A stretch of DNA of 16,334 nt from Nitrospinae bacterium RIFCSPLOWO2_12_FULL_45_22 (GTDB taxonomy: Bacteria > 2-12-FULL-45-22), in the NCBI GenBank assembly GCA_001803565.1, contig MHDQ01000025.1, forward strand, positions 1-16,334, read 5' to 3'. The notes beneath the pieces are model-generated. The model had not been told where the DNA came from. It did not search any database and saw nothing but the letters and a program-made list of their open reading frames with translations. A program made the position numbers and the translations under genes. Position 1 is the stretch's first letter; every line of letters starts with the position of its first letter. Shown in pieces: positions 14,007-16,334 of this stretch.

Positions 14007-14720
14007 ATGGATAAAGTATCACCAAAGTTCAAGCCTAAGACTGTCCTGGTAGTAGATGATGAGTTAGATGTAGTACGTTTAGTAGCTTATCATCTCGCCC
14101 AGGCCGGTTTTTCGGTCTATGAGGCATATGATGGCAAGAGCGGTATTGATATCTGCCTGAGTAATCCCATAGATCTATTAATCCTGGATATTATGCTCCC
14201 GCAATTGAGTGGCTGGGAAGTATGTCAACTCCTGAAGGCTCATCCCAAGACCTATCGGCTGCCTATAATTATCCTTTCCGCACTGGCTGAGGAAGAAGCC
14301 CGGATAAAGGGTTTCCAGTTGGGGGCCGATGACTATATGGTAAAGCCCTTTTCTCCCCGGGAGTTGGTTTGTCGGGTAAAGAACATCTTGCACCAGATGG
14401 AAGTCGAGAAAAAGGCTAGGTCGGTAATAAGGGTTGGAGAAATCACTATTGATTTCTCTAGACACCGGGTATTCAGGCAAGATAAGGAGATATTTTTGAG
14501 TATAAGAGAATTTAACCTCTTGAAACTCCTCGCTACTCACCAGGGATGTATCCTCAAGCGGGATGAGATCATAGAGGCCTTGTGGGATCAGGACCGCTTT
14601 ATCGAATATGGCAATATAGATGTCCATATATGTCACCTGAGGAAAAAGTTAGAACCTGATCCGCATAAACCCCGGCACATTGTTACCAAAAAAGGTGTAG
14701 GGTACCTACTAGCCAGCTAA
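14007..14720 (+). CDS. Second OmpR/PhoB-family response regulator, orphan
   Basis: A 237-residue response regulator with an intact receiver: D17, D18, phosphoacceptor D61 in LILDIMLPQ, S91, K113 in VKPFSPREL. A winged-helix output domain covers about 140-237. The output domain differs from true PhoB. Aligned with the recognition helix of the upstream PhoB (RTVDTHIRRLR), it reads GNIDVHICHLR, so R195, R202 and R203 become G202, C209 and H210; the final wing reads KKGVGYLLAS instead of RGVGYRFKE. The ATG at 14007 has no ribosome site and lies eight bases after a perfect TATAAT, so the mRNA is probably leaderless. No in-frame ATG is near for an alternative. No kinase gene adjoins it; the nearest is phoR, 4.5 kb upstream. 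It is followed by pstC. Probably a Pho-induced secondary regulator. Confidence 0.88.
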   Translation: MDKVSPKFKPKTVLVVDDELDVVRLVAYHLAQAGFSVYEAYDGKSGIDICLSNPIDLLILDIMLPQLSGWEVCQLLKAHPKTYRLPIIILSALAEEEARIKGFQLGADDYMVKPFSPRELVCRVKNILHQMEVEKKARSVIRVGEITIDFSRHRVFRQDKEIFLSIREFNLLKLLATHQGCILKRDEIIEALWDQDRFIEYGNIDVHICHLRKKLEPDPHKPRHIVTKKGVGYLLAS

Positions 14721-14723
14721 GAT

Positions 14724-14733
14724 AGGGGGTGAT
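14724..14733 (+). promoter_or_regulatory. Strong ribosome-binding site of pstC overlapping the nominal GTG start
   Basis: AGGGGGTGAT differs from the full anti-Shine-Dalgarno complement AGGAGGTGAT at one base. The first in-frame start, GTG 14729, lies inside this site. The next candidate at normal spacing is CTG 14738, eight bases after the AGGGGG core. ATG 14752 is in another frame. Confidence 0.6.
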
Positions 14734-16334
14734 AAATCTGTCTTCGGCCAGATGGAAAACTATAACGGGGGTTTTACCCTACCTGATTATCTCATTAGGG
14801 GGTATCACCATAATAGTGAGCATCCTGGCTATTCTGATATTTATTGCCTGGGAGGTTTATCCTTTGTGGAAAAAACCCAAGGCCGGCCTAGTCGCTAAGA
14901 TCAATCTTACCCAGGAACTAACCGGTATAAATTGGGATGATCTGCCATCACCCCTGGCTTTAGGGATCGAAGAATATCGCGAGATAGCTTTTGTGCCGGC
15001 GGTAGATGGGGCCATCAACTTCTTCTCACCTATTACGGGTAAGGTGATAGAGTCCGCCAGGGTGAAAGAGATAGAACCAGGAGATATTACCGCTTCTCGG
15101 GGGTCATTGGGCAGCAAAGGAATAATCATGGGCACTTCTACCGGTGAGGTAGTAGTAGGGGAGATAAATTTCTCTATCTCCTTTATCAGCGGGAAGCGCA
15201 CTATCAGACCAACTATTACGGTGAAAGGGCCTATTAAAGTTGATCAGGCGGGGCAACCTCTCTCGCTCGTTACTTTTAAGGGAGATGAAGAGCAAGGGGC
15301 TGCTGCCGCCCTAACCGCAGATGGCAGACTGGTTTTTTTTGCTTACCAGAAAGGCCCTCCTACCCTCCTCCTGGGCGAAGGGAAAAGAGAGGAGTTTCGA
15401 CACGATCTTACCCAGCAACTTCAGGGAGAGCAGGTGAGGGCCTTGGCCTTAGACCATTTCTTGGAAAATCTCTATATAGGTACCCAACATGGGCATATTT
15501 ATAATTGGGCTGTGAGGGATAAGAGGAATCTTTCTTTAGTGGACAAGTTGGATGCCACGGGTGACAGGAGAGCCCCAGTTACTGCCCTGGGGTTTTTGAT
15601 AGGTGAGCGGTCCCTCATGGTCGGTGATGCCGCCGGTAATGTGAGTACCTGGATGCAAATAGCGAATCAGACTTCTCCTGGAAAGACCATACTCAGAAGG
15701 GGCCATGTACTGAATCCCCATCCGGCAGCGGTTACTGCGGTGGCTGGTTCATCGCGGAATAAGGGTTTTGTATCGGCCGATGTCCAAGGAAACATCTTTA
15801 TCCACCATGCCACATCAGAACAAACTCTGCTGGAGCTTAAAGGGGAAGGAGAGATCATTAAAGCCCTGGCCTTTGCCCCCAAAGCCGATGGAGTAATAGC
15901 TCTGGACGGAAAAGGGGTATTTTACCACTGGGAGGTGGATAATCCCCACCCGGAAATAAACCTGAAAACTCTCTTTGGTAAGGTCTGGTATGAGGGCTAT
16001 CAAAAACCGGAATATGTATGGCAGTCTACCGGAGGAAGCGACGACTTTGAACCGAAAATCAGCCTTACACCCCTGGTTTATGGCACCTTTAAAGGTACCT
16101 TTTATGCCCTGATCTTTGCTATCCCATTAGCAGTACTGGGGGCCATTTATACCTCTCAGCTTATGCACCCTAATCTAAAAGGAATTGTTAAACCAAGCAT
16201 AGAAATTATGGCGGCTTTACCCAGTGTAGTGCTGGGTTTTTTGGCCGGTCTATGGATAGCTCCTCTACTGGAAAAGATATTGCCCGCGGTGCTAATTATG
16301 CCTTTGGTTATCATTAGTTTGATATTGGTTGCGG
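14729..16334 (+). CDS. pstC: Phosphate ABC transporter permease PstC, long form (3' end outside window)
   Basis: An open frame of 535 codons runs from GTG 14729 to the window edge without a stop. One membrane segment (residues 15-40) is followed by a large extracytoplasmic domain (about 42-445) and then the permease segments, from SLTPLVYGTFKGTFYALIFA (about 450) through LPSVVLGFLAGLW. The insert contains four WD40-like units beginning near 235, 282, 333 and 375, for example RALALDHFLENLYIGTQHG and TALGFLIGERSLMVGDAAG. The segment YVWQSTGGSDDFEPK just before the permease part is typical of the long PstC found in Pseudomonas and relatives, in contrast to the roughly 300-residue E. coli form. 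With PstA and PstB, expected beyond the window, it imports Pi delivered by PstS. It is cotranscribed with the orphan regulator from PHO-box promoter 2. The start codon is uncertain (GTG 14729 or CTG 14738). Confidence 0.88.
   Translation, partial: MINLSSARWKTITGVLPYLIISLGGITIIVSILAILIFIAWEVYPLWKKPKAGLVAKINLTQELTGINWDDLPSPLALGIEEYREIAFVPAVDGAINFFSPITGKVIESARVKEIEPGDITASRGSLGSKGIIMGTSTGEVVVGEINFSISFISGKRTIRPTITVKGPIKVDQAGQPLSLVTFKGDEEQGAAAALTADGRLVFFAYQKGPPTLLLGEGKREEFRHDLTQQLQGEQVRALALDHFLENLYIGTQHGHIYNWAVRDKRNLSLVDKLDATGDRRAPVTALGFLIGERSLMVGDAAGNVSTWMQIANQTSPGKTILRRGHVLNPHPAAVTAVAGSSRNKGFVSADVQGNIFIHHATSEQTLLELKGEGEIIKALAFAPKADGVIALDGKGVFYHWEVDNPHPEINLKTLFGKVWYEGYQKPEYVWQSTGGSDDFEPKISLTPLVYGTFKGTFYALIFAIPLAVLGAIYTSQLMHPNLKGIVKPSIEIMAALPSVVLGFLAGLWIAPLLEKILPAVLIMPLVIISLILVA

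Noticed and set aside
14178-14636. 152-codon minus-strand frame opposite the second regulator
   Set aside because: It is a shadow of a clearly identified response-regulator gene with no ribosome site or family motif.

Overview
The window looks like chromosomal DNA of a Gram-negative, probably anaerobic bacterium. Outer-membrane and lipoprotein genes point to the two-membrane envelope. A ferredoxin-dependent 2-oxoacid oxidoreductase, a DUF362/ferredoxin protein and moderate GC content point to an uncultured Desulfobacterota-, Nitrospirota- or Planctomycetota-like lineage. The sequence alone does not settle the phylum.

Layout. Positions 1-407 (minus) hold the start of a 2-oxoacid:ferredoxin oxidoreductase operon: a dicluster ferredoxin subunit, then a truncated gamma subunit. 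A divergent promoter region follows, then a translationally coupled pair (706-2753, plus): a fumarylacetoacetate-hydrolase-family enzyme and a DUF362 protein with a C-terminal ferredoxin domain. Positions 2845-5930 encode two envelope proteins of unknown role, a TPR-like lipoprotein and a large exported TPR-like protein. A 632-base gap packed with palindromic repeats follows.

From 6563 to the end the window is a phosphate-starvation (Pho) island: cytoplasmic glycerophosphodiester phosphodiesterase, PhoB, PhoR, an OprO/P-type porin, PstS, a metallophosphoesterase, an MBL-fold hydrolase, a second OmpR/PhoB-type regulator, and a truncated long-form PstC with a WD40-like extracytoplasmic insert. 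Two strong PHO-box promoters are visible. Each has four seven-base half-sites repeating every 11 bases, ending exactly 10 bases before a -10 element. One lies upstream of the porin and pstS. The other overlaps the stop codon of the MBL gene and should give an almost leaderless mRNA for the second regulator and pstC. Pi crosses the outer membrane through the porin, is bound by PstS and imported by PstC with partners beyond the window, under PhoR/PhoB control. The phosphodiesterase, and perhaps the two hydrolases, release Pi from other compounds.

The most unusual sequence-level features are these. (1) A family of nested imperfect palindromes with arms rich in CCRCAGAG/ACCGCARAG-type sequence occupies nearly every intergenic gap except the PHO-box gaps. 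(2) An exact 32-base hairpin repeat occurs twice, about 5.3 kb apart. (3) The second PhoB-like regulator has lost most of the basic recognition-helix residues that the first one keeps.
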